Assembly: GCA_046269235.1 (NCBI GenBank)
Contig: JBJZOS010000006.1
Coordinates: 1 to 64,000 of the forward strand
Direction of reading: 5' to 3'
DNA: 64,000 nt
Source: Soonwooa sp032078105
GTDB taxonomy: Bacteria; Bacteroidota; Bacteroidia; Flavobacteriales; Weeksellaceae
A program made the position numbers and the translations under genes. Below, one piece after another: positions 51,905 to 60,830 of the stretch (position 1 is its first letter; every line of letters begins with the position of its first letter). The notes under the pieces were generated by a model. It had not been told where the DNA came from. It searched no databases and saw only the letters and a list, made by a program, of their open reading frames with translations.

Positions 51905-52450
51905 ATGAAAAAGTTAGTATTTGTCATTGCTTCTCTCGCGCTTGTTGCGTGTAAAGACGCAAAGAAAGAAAAATCGGTAGAAAGTGCCCCAAGCTCCGAA
52001 ATTACAAAGCATGAAGAGAAAGCTCCCGAGGAGATTGTGAAAACGCAAGTTGAAACACCTGTTGCGTTAAGCACAAAATCTTTAAATGGCGAGGTAATCT
52101 CTGTAACGAAGGCTAAAGTTGTTGGTAAAGTTTTATATGTCGAATTAAATGTTAAGGCAGTAAAAGAAAGTGATGAGCATACGCCTCTTCATGTAATCAA
52201 TATTAACCAAATTAACTACGTGGATGATGCAGAAGCAAAAAAACATGATGTTCTAAAAGATGATGAAGGAAAGTATCAAGCATCGCCTCTACAATCTTCT
52301 GGTTCCGACAGAATACAATTCTCAACAAAATATAAAAAAAATGGCGTTTCAGTTAGTTTAAAATTTGCACCGCCGCCAGAAACAAGCAAAACGATTACGT
52401 TAAATATCCCAGATTTTGATTCATTTGATGCAATCCCAATAACACGATAG
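51905..52450 (+). CDS. Hypothetical lipoprotein
   Basis: A 181-residue protein with a lipoprotein signal (MKKLVFVIASLALVAC, lipobox LVAC), a Glu/Lys-rich linker (about residues 17-55) and a beta-rich domain of about 120 residues ending FDAIPITR. No family recognised. It is 2 bp upstream of the OmpA-family gene, so both probably act together at the outer membrane or cell wall. Confidence 0.7.
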   Translation: MKKLVFVIASLALVACKDAKKEKSVESAPSSEITKHEEKAPEEIVKTQVETPVALSTKSLNGEVISVTKAKVVGKVLYVELNVKAVKESDEHTPLHVININQINYVDDAEAKKHDVLKDDEGKYQASPLQSSGSDRIQFSTKYKKNGVSVSLKFAPPPETSKTITLNIPDFDSFDAIPITR

Positions 52451-52452
52451 TC

Positions 52453-53037
52453 ATGAGGTTTTCATATATATTAGCAGTGTCTACTTTAGGTTTTATGGCT
52501 TGTACTAAAACCGAAAAAACGACAGTTGTTATCAAATCCGACTCTGTCCAACAACATGTTTTGACGGACAACCAAAACGAAATGGTTGAAGAAACAAAAC
52601 CTACGACTACAATGGAATCTTCTGATAATGGAGGAAGTAGTTTGACAGGAAATGTTAGCAACCTTAATATTAAAATCAATTTGTCCGCCGACCAACTATT
52701 TGATTTTGATAAAGCGGTTTTGAAACCAGAAGCTGATGCAGAGTTGCAAAAAGCATTTGACGACATCAATGGAAAAACGGAGGCCACTGTCTTGGTTGTA
52801 GGTCACACCGATGCAAAAGGCTCTGACAATTATAACAAAAGATTATCGGATCAACGAGCAAATGCCGTTAAAAAATGGTTAGAAAATAAAGGTCTTAAAA
52901 ATCAAATTTTGACAGAAGGAAAAGGTGCAAAAGATCCAATAGTACCTAATACGAATCCCGATGGATCGGACAACCCTGAGGGACGAGCAAAAAATAGACG
53001 AGTAGAAATAAAAGTAAGTACACAACAATCTCTTTAA
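52453..53037 (+). CDS. OmpA-family peptidoglycan-binding lipoprotein
   Basis: A 194-residue protein with a lipoprotein signal (lipobox GFMAC near residue 17), a Thr/Ser/Asn-rich linker and a C-terminal OmpA domain (about 80-185). The domain has FDFDKAVLKPEADAEL, VVGHTDAKGSDNYNKRLSDQRANAVKKWL and GRAKNRRVEIKV, with the Asp and Arg that hold diaminopimelate. This Pal-like design tethers the outer membrane to peptidoglycan. Confidence 0.88.
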   Translation: MRFSYILAVSTLGFMACTKTEKTTVVIKSDSVQQHVLTDNQNEMVEETKPTTTMESSDNGGSSLTGNVSNLNIKINLSADQLFDFDKAVLKPEADAELQKAFDDINGKTEATVLVVGHTDAKGSDNYNKRLSDQRANAVKKWLENKGLKNQILTEGKGAKDPIVPNTNPDGSDNPEGRAKNRRVEIKVSTQQSL

Positions 53038-53047
53038 TTTTTAAACA

Positions 53048-53078
53048 AAAATGCTAACCACAAGGCTAGCATTTTTTT
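53048..53078. terminator. Bidirectional terminator, OmpA/MerR
   Basis: AAATGCTA and TAGCATTT hairpin with flanking A and T8 between convergent genes. Confidence 0.7.
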
Positions 53079-53419
53079 TATTCAGGAAGTGTGTCCAATG
53101 ATTTTTTTAGTTTTTTAAGTTCCGCTTTAACAAACTCTAGCCGGTCGAGGATACTTACAGTTTCAGAAATTTTTGTATTTGTAGTTAACGCAATGCGTGC
53201 GCCGTCCAACGTATATCCTTTTTCTTTCACCAAATGGTAAATCATCTTTAAATTTTTTATGTCTTCTGGCGTAAAATATCGGTTCCCTTTTTTATTCTTT
53301 TTAGGTTTAATAATCGGGAATTCTTGTTCCCAATATCTTATTAAAGAAGTATTGACGTCAAATGCTTTTGCAACTTCGCCAATAGAATAATAAAGTTTGT
53401 CAGGTAGATTAATTTTCAT
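53078..53419 (-). CDS. MerR-family transcriptional regulator
   Basis: Predicted 113 residues from the ATG at 53419 (MKINLPDKLYYSIGEVA). The N-terminal MerR winged helix is complete: YYSIGEVAKAFDVNTSLIRYWEQEFP then NRYFTPEDIKNLKMIYHLVKEKGYTLDGA. The short C-terminal helix (VKAELKKLKKSL) has no metal-binding cysteines, so it is not a metal sensor of the classical type. This compact form is common in Bacteroidota. It diverges from the TonB-dependent receptor gene, a possible target. Confidence 0.9.
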   Translation of the reverse strand: MKINLPDKLYYSIGEVAKAFDVNTSLIRYWEQEFPIIKPKKNKKGNRYFTPEDIKNLKMIYHLVKEKGYTLDGARIALTTNTKISETVSILDRLEFVKAELKKLKKSLDTLPE

Positions 53420-53437
53420 GAAAAATGTAAATAAATA

Positions 53438-53445
53438 CAAAATTA
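53438..53445 (-). promoter_or_regulatory. -7 box of the merR-like gene
   Basis: Minus-strand TAATTTTG, exact TAnnTTTG, ends 18 nt before the ATG at 53419. Confidence 0.45.
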
Positions 53446-53486
53446 ATGAAATTACTGTAATGAGAAGACCTTGAAGAAGTAAATCT

Positions 53487-53494
53487 TATCTTTG
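53487..53494 (+). promoter_or_regulatory. -7 box of the TonB-dependent receptor gene
   Basis: TATCTTTG, exact TAnnTTTG, ends 17 nt before the ATG at 53512. Confidence 0.5.
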
Positions 53495-53511
53495 AAGAAA
53501 ATAAAAAAATT

Positions 53512-55911
53512 ATGAAAGTAAAAAGTTTATTAGCTCTGGGAGTTTCTTTCGCTTCTGCAGGATTAATGGCGCAAACTGGTGGAATCAGCATCTCTTTACA
53601 CGATCAATTCGATAACAAACCACTTTCCGGAAAAGTAAGAGATGTAAAGACCGACCGCGTGTACGAAGGTGTTGGAAGCATCTCTATCGATTCTTTACAC
53701 GCTAAAAATTATACTTTCGAAATTATTGCAGACGATTATCAAAAGTCTTATTTGTATGATATAGACATTGTTCCGAACCAAAAATTAAGTTATTCTGTAG
53801 GTTTAACAAAGCTGCAAGCTACCGAAACTAATATTGCGGAAGTCGTGCTTAGCAAAAGAAAATACAAAACGACGCCCGAAAGTCCAGTTTCTCTGCGTTC
53901 TATTACCAGCGAAGAAATTCAGAAAAATGCAGGTTCTAATCGAGATGTTTCTAGAGCTCTTTTGTCGCTTCCAGGTGTTGCTACAACCACAAGTTTCAGA
54001 AATGATCTACTGATTCGTGGTGGTTCTTCCATGGAAAATAAATATTACATCGATGGCATTGAAGTGCCGACCATCAATCATTTTCAAACGCAAGGTGCTT
54101 CTGGTGGGCCACGCGGCATTATCACCGTTGATTTTTTGAAAGATGTTGATTTTTACAGTGGCGCTTTTCCGGCGAAAAGAAATGGCGTACTTTCTTCTTT
54201 GTTTGAATTTAATTTTCGAGAAGCAAGAAAGGATAAATTAGGCTACAAATTTGTTTTGGGAATAGATGATATGCAGCTGATGGCGGATGGCCCTTTGAGT
54301 AAAGATCAATCTTGGACAGGATTGTTTTCTGCGCGTCGCTCCAATCTTCAGATGATGTTTAAATCGATTGGCTTGCCTTTTTTACCTTCATATTATGACG
54401 GACAGTTTAAGGTATCAAAAAAATATAAATCTGGTGACGAATTATATTTTTTAGGAATTGGAGCTATTGATGATTTTAAACTTAACTTTAATGCAAAGAA
54501 AACACCTGAAAATGACGCTTTGCTGGATAGGCTTCCTAGTTCTCCGCAAAGAAATTATACGTTAGGCGTGGGTTACCGTCATCTTGTACAAAACGGAAAT
54601 TGGCTTTTTACGCTCAGTCGAAATTGGCTTGATAATAAAGCTACAAAATATTTTAAAAACATTGAAGAACCTCAAAATTTAATCCTTGATTATCATTCTA
54701 AAGAGTTGGAACACAAAATAAGAATCGACAGAAATTGGACGATGGGAAGTTTTAAATGGAGCGCGGGTGCCAATCTTGGATTTTTAAATTATTACAACCA
54801 TTCTGTCAACCGTTATATTTCTCAAAATAGCATTAATAACGACGCTTACGAAACCGACCTTAGTTTTATGCAATACGGCTTCTATGCGCAAACTGCCAAT
54901 AAATTTTTCGATAATAAATTGAGTGTTTCGGCAGGAATTCGGCTAGATGCAGCTTCCTATTCAAAATTAACAAGCAATCCTTTGGATCAATTTTCACCAA
55001 GAATTGCTTTCAATTATAAAATTGATGAACATTGGGGAGTGAGCTTTAATACCGGGATTTACTATCAATTACCACCATTTACCGCTTTAGGATTTACAAT
55101 TAATAATTCTTACGTCAATAAAGATAATTTAAAGTACATTAAAAACCATCAGTTTGTTGTTGGCACAGAATATAACGGCGATCAAAATTTACGAATTACG
55201 CTGGAGGGATATTACAAAAAATACAGTCAGTATCCTTTTTCATTAAGGAATCAAGTAAGTCTAGCCAATCTAGGAGCTTCGGGAAGTGCTGTTGGTCTCG
55301 AACCTTTGGATTCGCGCTCAAAAGGTGAAGCTTATGGACTTGAGTTGCTAGCTCAAAAACGTACAGATAACGATTTTTACGGAATTTTCGCTTATACATT
55401 TGGGTATTCTAGATTTAATGACAAAAATGGCAAAATGCTAGCTTCATCTTGGGATGCAAGACATATTGCATCTTTAACGGCTGGCAAATATTTTGGTAAA
55501 AATTGGAACCTAAGCGCCCGTTTCAGAATGCAAAGCGGTTTTCCAGAAACACCATATGATACTTCTAGATCCAGCATGGTAAATATTTGGAATGTTGCGA
55601 ACGGACCAGTGTGTGATTACAATTTACTCAACACCGGAAGAGGCCGTTTGGTTCATCAATTAGATGTTCGTGCAGAGAAAAAATGGATTTTCAAGAAATG
55701 GCAAATTACTGGTTATGTAGATGTTGTAAATCTTTACGGATCTCAAAGTCCTAGTAATTTACCCGTCATCAATATCGAAAGAGATGGCAACGGTAACGGA
55801 ATTGTGAGCAATCCTTCGGCGCCAATTCAGGATCAAACTTATCAATTAACTTACGAAAAGCAAGACAGACAGCACGTTTTGCCTTATATGGGAATTATTG
55901 TCGAGTTTTAA
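53512..55911 (+). CDS. TonB-dependent receptor with carboxypeptidase-like N-terminal domain
   Basis: A 799-residue outer-membrane receptor: signal peptide (MKVKSLLALGVSFASAGLMAQ), a carboxypeptidase-regulatory-like beta-sandwich (residues 24-110), a plug domain with SVSLRSIT-type start, NRDVSRALLSLPGVATTTSF, LLIRGGSSMENKYYIDGIEVP, and a beta-barrel ending VLPYMGIIVEF with the terminal aromatic needed for BAM assembly. It imports a nutrient using TonB-ExbBD energy. No SusD partner is adjacent, so a siderophore or other small ligand is as likely as a glycan. Confidence 0.9.
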   Translation: MKVKSLLALGVSFASAGLMAQTGGISISLHDQFDNKPLSGKVRDVKTDRVYEGVGSISIDSLHAKNYTFEIIADDYQKSYLYDIDIVPNQKLSYSVGLTKLQATETNIAEVVLSKRKYKTTPESPVSLRSITSEEIQKNAGSNRDVSRALLSLPGVATTTSFRNDLLIRGGSSMENKYYIDGIEVPTINHFQTQGASGGPRGIITVDFLKDVDFYSGAFPAKRNGVLSSLFEFNFREARKDKLGYKFVLGIDDMQLMADGPLSKDQSWTGLFSARRSNLQMMFKSIGLPFLPSYYDGQFKVSKKYKSGDELYFLGIGAIDDFKLNFNAKKTPENDALLDRLPSSPQRNYTLGVGYRHLVQNGNWLFTLSRNWLDNKATKYFKNIEEPQNLILDYHSKELEHKIRIDRNWTMGSFKWSAGANLGFLNYYNHSVNRYISQNSINNDAYETDLSFMQYGFYAQTANKFFDNKLSVSAGIRLDAASYSKLTSNPLDQFSPRIAFNYKIDEHWGVSFNTGIYYQLPPFTALGFTINNSYVNKDNLKYIKNHQFVVGTEYNGDQNLRITLEGYYKKYSQYPFSLRNQVSLANLGASGSAVGLEPLDSRSKGEAYGLELLAQKRTDNDFYGIFAYTFGYSRFNDKNGKMLASSWDARHIASLTAGKYFGKNWNLSARFRMQSGFPETPYDTSRSSMVNIWNVANGPVCDYNLLNTGRGRLVHQLDVRAEKKWIFKKWQITGYVDVVNLYGSQSPSNLPVINIERDGNGNGIVSNPSAPIQDQTYQLTYEKQDRQHVLPYMGIIVEF

Positions 55912-55948
55912 CTTTAAAATAAGATTGAAATTTTTATCCAAAACAAAC

Positions 55949-55980
55949 AGCCAATAGCAAAGAACTATTGGCTTTTTTTA
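55949..55980 (+). terminator. Terminator of the TonB-dependent receptor gene
   Basis: AGCCAATAG (55949-55957) and CTATTGGCT (55965-55973) form a perfect 9-bp stem followed by T6. Confidence 0.8.
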
Positions 55981-55999
55981 ATGAGAAATTAATAAGCAA

Positions 56000-57307
56000 T
56001 TAATAAGCAATTTCCATTTTTACTTTTTTGCCTTTGAGTTTTTCATTGGCTAATTTTTTAATCACGTCCTTTATCTTCTTTCGAGAAATCGCGACGTAGG
56101 AAGTTGTATCTTTAACTTCGATTAGCCCAACGTCATCTTTTTCTAATTCACCTTTCTTCATCAAATATCCGACGATATCTACTTTGTTGATTTTATCCTT
56201 TTTTCCTGCGCTGATGTACAAGGTTTCAAAAGGTGTAGGTGCCGGAATTCTAGTTTCGTCATTCACATTAACAACAGGAATATCGTTTTCTAAAAAAGGA
56301 AAATTATCACCTTCTTTCATGATTAGATAAGCGAAGCCTTTCGCATTCATACGTGCTGTTCGGCCATTTCTGTGGATAAACGCGTCTTCTTTTGCAGGAA
56401 GTTGATAATGAACAATCGATTCCACTTCAGGAATATCTAAGCCACGAGCCGCCAAATCGGTTGTAATTAAAATTCTCGCCGAATCGTTTCTAAACTTTAA
56501 TAAAGAGCGCTCGCGTTCGTCTTGTTCCATTCCGCCGTGGAAGGTTTCTCGTTCGATGCCTTTTTCTTTTAAAAGTTCCGAAATTCTATCGACAGCTTCA
56601 CGGTGATTACAGAAAATCAAGGTTCTTTTGTTCCCAATTTTACAAATTAAATGGAAAAGCGTATCCAATTTCTCTTCGGCCGTTGTCATCACTTTTTTGA
56701 AGTGAATATCAGGTTTCACTTCACCCAATTTCAAAAAGTCGATGTATTTTTCGCCTTGTAAACCTGTAAATTCAGGAATTTCTTCCATGGCTGTTGCAGA
56801 AGTCAGAATTCTTTGTTTTAAATTTCCTAAAGATTCAATAATAAAGCTCATTTCCTCCTGAAAACCAAATTCTAATGACTTATCGAACTCATCCAAAACT
56901 AAAGTAGAAATTGTTGAAGGGTCAAAATTTTCCATTTTTAGATGATCTACAACACGTCCTGGCGTCCCTATTAATAGAGCAGGCGCTTCAATTAAATTGT
57001 TGGCTTCAATCTTTTTGTCGTGACCGCCGTAGCAAACTGTTACTTTAAAATCGGTTTTCATAGATTTGAAAACCTGCTCAATTTGCAAAGCCAATTCTCG
57101 TGCAGGAACCAACACCAAAGCTTGAACACCTTTTTTACCAGTTTTTAAATTTCGTAGAACAGGTAACAGAAAAGCCAAAGTTTTCCCTGAACCGGTAGGA
57201 GAGAGTAAGACAATGTCTTGGTTGTTTTCGGTAGCTTTATAAGTAGATTTTTGCATTTGATTCAGTTCCCGAATCTGCAAATTTTTAAGAATAATTTCTG
57301 TATTCAT
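56000..57307 (-). CDS. DEAD-box RNA helicase with DbpA C-terminal domain
   Basis: A 435-residue helicase. Motif I is SPTGSGKT (36-43), Ia VPARELALQ, Ib TPGRV, motif II DEFD (139-142) where DEAD is usual, III SAT (170-172), V TDLAARGLDIP and VI HRNGRTAR. The C-terminal 75 residues (TLYISAGKKDKINKVDIVGYL to KKVKMEIAY) match the DbpA RNA-binding domain, which targets 23S rRNA hairpin 92 in E. coli. Probable large-subunit assembly helicase. Confidence 0.9.
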   Translation of the reverse strand: MNTEIILKNLQIRELNQMQKSTYKATENNQDIVLLSPTGSGKTLAFLLPVLRNLKTGKKGVQALVLVPARELALQIEQVFKSMKTDFKVTVCYGGHDKKIEANNLIEAPALLIGTPGRVVDHLKMENFDPSTISTLVLDEFDKSLEFGFQEEMSFIIESLGNLKQRILTSATAMEEIPEFTGLQGEKYIDFLKLGEVKPDIHFKKVMTTAEEKLDTLFHLICKIGNKRTLIFCNHREAVDRISELLKEKGIERETFHGGMEQDERERSLLKFRNDSARILITTDLAARGLDIPEVESIVHYQLPAKEDAFIHRNGRTARMNAKGFAYLIMKEGDNFPFLENDIPVVNVNDETRIPAPTPFETLYISAGKKDKINKVDIVGYLMKKGELEKDDVGLIEVKDTTSYVAISRKKIKDVIKKLANEKLKGKKVKMEIAY

Positions 57308-57311
57308 GTTG

Positions 57312-57319
57312 CAAAGGTA
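57312..57319 (-). promoter_or_regulatory. -7 box of the DbpA-like helicase gene
   Basis: Minus-strand TACCTTTG, exact TAnnTTTG, ends only 4 nt before the ATG at 57307; a leaderless mRNA is predicted. Confidence 0.5.
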
Positions 57320-57696
57320 ACAGAATTTTTCTTGGAATTGTTTTTCGATGAAACAAAGATGTTGTTTGAAAGTCTTTAATAAAATTCAAGTTTACAAAAC
57401 CATCAAAATCTAGATCTGGAGACTATTTGGATGTCTTAGTCCGTCTGTATAATAGGTAACTTGTTCAATGTTATTTATAGAAAAAAAGTAGTAATTTATT
57501 AATATAAAAATGAAAAAATGTACCCATTATTTTTTATACTAATCCGTTGTATTAATTGGGTTTGCTCTTGTAGATGATTTGATTTTCTAGTGGTATTATT
57601 TCATTCTAAGGAGGTAGATCATAAAAATAGAAAGTCTAGATTTAAAAAATAAGTAATAAAGAATTAGTAAAATAATCCTAATTCAAATAAAATTTG
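57320..57696. other. Gene-free stretch between dbpA-like and rpsA promoters
   Basis: About 380 bp of AT-rich DNA with stops in every frame. It contains an isolated AAGGAGGT near 57609 that precedes no usable start codon. I see no gene, RNA motif or repeat here. Confidence 0.5.
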
Positions 57697-57704
57697 TATT
57701 TTTG
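57697..57704 (+). promoter_or_regulatory. -7 box of rpsA
   Basis: TATTTTTG, exact TAnnTTTG, lies 122 nt before the rpsA ATG, implying an unusually long leader. Confidence 0.55.
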
Positions 57705-57826
57705 CACCACTTTTTATGGAATGATTTCAGCGGGGTAAATGATTATAAATTAACATCTTCCGAATTTCTTTAGTCCATTTTAGCTGAAACTAAAAAGAAA
57801 TAGGAATACAAATTAAAATTAGAATT
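57705..57826 (+). promoter_or_regulatory. Long rpsA 5' leader
   Basis: The predicted leader contains a distal complementary pair TTTCAGC (57725-57731) / GCTGAAA (57783-57789) and a 5-codon mini-ORF (ATG at 57721, TAA at 57736-57738) followed by a second ATG. Such structure fits autogenous control of S1 translation known from other bacteria, but this is inference. Confidence 0.4.
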
Positions 57827-59617
57827 ATGTCAAAAGAGACAAATTCAGCAGAGGTTTTATTAAACCAAAACGTAGCACCAGAACAATTTGATTGGGATTC
57901 ATTCGAATCAGGTCTTAACGCAGAAGACAGATCTGAGAAGAAAGAATTAGAAGAAATCTACAATGGTTCTCTTAACGATCTTGCAGAAAACGACGTTATC
58001 GTTGGTAAAGTTGTAAGATTAACAGATAAAGAAGCTATCGTTGATATCAACTTCAAATCAGAAGGTGTTATTTCTCTTAACGAATTCCGTTACAACTCAG
58101 GCCTCAAAGTAGGTGACGAGGTTGAAGTAATGGTTGACAAAAGAGAAGACAAAACAGGACAATTACAATTATCTCACAGAAAAGCTAGAACGCTTAAAGC
58201 TTGGGATAAAGTTAATGAGCTTCACGAAACTGGAGAAATCGTTAATGGTTTTGTTAAGTCAAGAACTAAAGGTGGTATGATCGTTGACGTACACGGCATC
58301 GAAGCATTCTTACCAGGTTCTCAAATTGATGTTAAGCCAATCAAAGATTACGATCAATACGTTGGTAAAACAATGGAGTTCAAAGTTGTTAAAATCAACC
58401 CTGAGTTCAAAAACGTTGTTGTATCTCACAAAGCACTTATCGAAGCTGATATCGAAGGACAGAAAAAAGAAATCATCGCTCAACTTGAAAAAGGTCAAGT
58501 TCTTGAAGGTACTGTTAAGAACATTACTTCTTACGGTGTATTCGTTGATCTTGGAGGTGTTGATGGTCTTATCCACATCACTGACCTTTCTTGGTCTAGA
58601 GTTAACCACCCATCAGAAATCTTGGAAGATGGTCAAACTGTAAAAGTGGTTATCCTTGACTTCGACGATGAGAAAACAAGAATCCAGTTAGGTATGAAGC
58701 AATTAGAAGCACACCCTTGGGATGCTCTAGATGCTAACCTTAAAGTTGGTGATAAAGTTAAAGGTAAAGTAGTGGTTCTTGCTGATTACGGTGCTTTCGT
58801 AGAAATCGCTCCAGGTGTAGAAGGATTGATCCACGTTTCTGAAATGTCTTGGTCAACACACTTAAGATCTGCAGGTGACTTCGTGAAAGTTGGTGATGAG
58901 GTTGAAGCAGAAGTTTTAACTTTAGACAGAGAAGAAAGAAAAATCTCTTTAGGTATCAAACAATTATCTAAAGATCCTTGGGAAAATATCGAAACTAAAT
59001 ATCCAGTAGGTTCTAAGCATGTAGGTACTGTAAGAAACTTCACTAACTTTGGTGTATTCGTAGAGTTAGAAGAAGGTATCGACGGTCTTATCTACATTTC
59101 TGATCTTTCTTGGACTAAGAAAATCAAACATCCATCTGAGTTCTGCAACGTAGGAGATAAGTTAGATGTTGTGGTATTAGAATTAGACACTCAAGCGAGA
59201 AGACTTTCTTTAGGTCACAAGCAACTTCAAGAAAATCCTTGGGATAAATTCGAAACTAAATATGCTGAAGGTACTGTACACACTGGTACTGCAGTAGAAG
59301 TTCATGATAAAGGAGCTTCTGTACAATTCGAAGATGCTGAAGTTGAAGCATTCTGCCCATCAAGATTATTAGAGAAGGAAGACGGATCTAAAATCAAGAA
59401 AGGAGAAACTGCTGAGTTCAAAGTAATCGAATTCAACAAAGAATTCAAAAGAGTAGTTGTTTCTCACACAGGTATCTTCAGAGATGAGGAGAAAAAAGCT
59501 GTAAGAGAATCATCTAACAAAGCAGTTGCAGGATCTTCTAGCAACGAAGAAAAATCAACTCTTGGAGATATCGACGCTCTAGCAGAATTGAAAAAGAGAA
59601 TGGAAGAAGGTAAATAA
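57827..59617 (+). CDS. rpsA: 30S ribosomal protein S1
   Basis: A 596-residue protein with six S1 (OB-fold) domains starting at about residues 52, 135, 221, 308, 395 and 480; domains 3-5 show the classic YGVFVDLGGVDGLIHITDLSW-type core. An acidic N-terminal extension of about 50 residues and a low-complexity C-terminal tail (SNKAVAGSSSNEEKS) flank them. S1 recruits mRNA to the 30S subunit. Codon choice is strongly biased (e.g. frequent AAC, CTT, GGT), as expected for a highly expressed gene. Confidence 0.95.
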   Translation: MSKETNSAEVLLNQNVAPEQFDWDSFESGLNAEDRSEKKELEEIYNGSLNDLAENDVIVGKVVRLTDKEAIVDINFKSEGVISLNEFRYNSGLKVGDEVEVMVDKREDKTGQLQLSHRKARTLKAWDKVNELHETGEIVNGFVKSRTKGGMIVDVHGIEAFLPGSQIDVKPIKDYDQYVGKTMEFKVVKINPEFKNVVVSHKALIEADIEGQKKEIIAQLEKGQVLEGTVKNITSYGVFVDLGGVDGLIHITDLSWSRVNHPSEILEDGQTVKVVILDFDDEKTRIQLGMKQLEAHPWDALDANLKVGDKVKGKVVVLADYGAFVEIAPGVEGLIHVSEMSWSTHLRSAGDFVKVGDEVEAEVLTLDREERKISLGIKQLSKDPWENIETKYPVGSKHVGTVRNFTNFGVFVELEEGIDGLIYISDLSWTKKIKHPSEFCNVGDKLDVVVLELDTQARRLSLGHKQLQENPWDKFETKYAEGTVHTGTAVEVHDKGASVQFEDAEVEAFCPSRLLEKEDGSKIKKGETAEFKVIEFNKEFKRVVVSHTGIFRDEEKKAVRESSNKAVAGSSSNEEKSTLGDIDALAELKKRMEEGK

Positions 59618-59643
59618 TCCTTAATCCTCTTGTAAATACTAAG

Positions 59644-59675
59644 CCGCTTCATTTTTTTTGAAGCGGTTTTTTTAT
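59644..59675 (+). terminator. Terminator of rpsA
   Basis: CCGCTTCA (59644-59651) and TGAAGCGG (59659-59666) pair, followed by T7. Confidence 0.8.
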
Positions 59676-59705
59676 GGGATGTTTTTATGATTCAAAAAAT
59701 AGGCG

Positions 59706-59713
59706 TAATTTTG
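59706..59713 (+). promoter_or_regulatory. -7 box of the EamA-family gene
   Basis: TAATTTTG, exact TAnnTTTG, lies 49 nt before the ATG at 59763. Confidence 0.45.
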
Positions 59714-59762
59714 TCCCCCTTTGTTTTTAAATATCAAAAAGACATTGGATTAAAAAGAAATT

Positions 59763-60725
59763 ATGCAACAGAATAATGTTTTGAAAGGTGTGATCTTAGT
59801 AGGACTAGGAGCCAGCTTTTATGGGATGTTAGCCACTTTTGTTAAGTTGGCTTACAAAGAAGGATATACGACAGCCGAAGTAACAACCTCTCAATTTGTT
59901 TTAGGAATTTTAGGGATGTTATTATTAAATCTTTATCAAGATAAATTTTCTAAAAAAGCTTATCCAAACATCGCTACAATTGATAAAAAGAAGTTACTGC
60001 TTGCAGGGACTTCAATGGGCTGTACCAGTCTGTTTTATTATCTAGCAGTTCAATATATTAATGTTTCGGTGGCAATTGTGCTATTGATGCAATCGGTTTG
60101 GATCAGTGTTGTAATCGAAGCCTTTATTAAAAAAGAATTACCAAGTCTTAGAAAAATGATTTCTGTGGCCATTGTACTTGCGGGGACACTTTTGGCCACC
60201 AATATTATCAATCAGGATATTGCCATGGATTGGCGAGGGATTATGTGGGGACTGTTAGCTGCATCGTCGTTTGCTACAACAATGTTTGCCGCCAATACAA
60301 TTGCAACTTACGCATCACCACTTCGTAAGACCTTGTTCATGCTTTGTGGTGGAGGGATTATTGTAAGTTTGTTTTTAGTCTTTGGACAGATTGGTCCTTA
60401 TTATGTTGATGGATTAAAAGCTTTTTATTCTAATTTTTCGGATAATCCTGCTAATATCCGTTCATTTGACTTTAGTATTTTTATTAAATATGGTTTGATT
60501 TTATCTTTGTTTGGAACAATTTTACCACCTATTTTATTTAATTCTGGTTTTCCAAAAGCTGGTTTAGGATTGGGAAGTATTATAAGTTCTATGGAATTGC
60601 CAGTCTCAGTTGCCATGGCGTTCATCCTTTTAGGTGAAAAAGTAGAAGCCATCCAATGGTGCGGCATTGCAATGATACTATTTGCGATAGTCTTAATGAA
60701 TATGCCTCAGAAAAAACTAAATTAA
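59763..60725 (+). CDS. EamA/DMT-family transporter
   Basis: A 320-residue protein with about ten hydrophobic segments in two EamA halves (about residues 8-145 and 158-315). The first half ends VVIEAFIKKELPSLRKMISV, the second VAMAFILLGEKVEAIQWCGI, both typical EamA closing motifs. Drug/metabolite exporters of this type move amino acids or other metabolites; the substrate is not visible. Monocistronic with its own promoter and terminator. Confidence 0.88.
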   Translation: MQQNNVLKGVILVGLGASFYGMLATFVKLAYKEGYTTAEVTTSQFVLGILGMLLLNLYQDKFSKKAYPNIATIDKKKLLLAGTSMGCTSLFYYLAVQYINVSVAIVLLMQSVWISVVIEAFIKKELPSLRKMISVAIVLAGTLLATNIINQDIAMDWRGIMWGLLAASSFATTMFAANTIATYASPLRKTLFMLCGGGIIVSLFLVFGQIGPYYVDGLKAFYSNFSDNPANIRSFDFSIFIKYGLILSLFGTILPPILFNSGFPKAGLGLGSIISSMELPVSVAMAFILLGEKVEAIQWCGIAMILFAIVLMNMPQKKLN

Positions 60726-60749
60726 TAAGATTTTACTTTAAATATTATT

Positions 60750-60782
60750 AAATCCGCTCGTTTTTACTTGCGGATTTTTTTA
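60750..60782 (+). terminator. Terminator of the EamA-family gene
   Basis: AAATCCGC (60750-60757) pairs with GCGGATTT (60770-60777), followed by T. Confidence 0.75.
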
Positions 60783-60830
60783 TTTCTAAAATTTTGATTA
60801 TCCTTGCAATCCAAAATTTAAAATAATTAT

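Noticed and set aside
57600..57640. Strong Shine-Dalgarno-like AAGGAGGT as sign of a hidden gene
   Set aside because: No start codon with an open frame follows it; stops occur at once in all frames.
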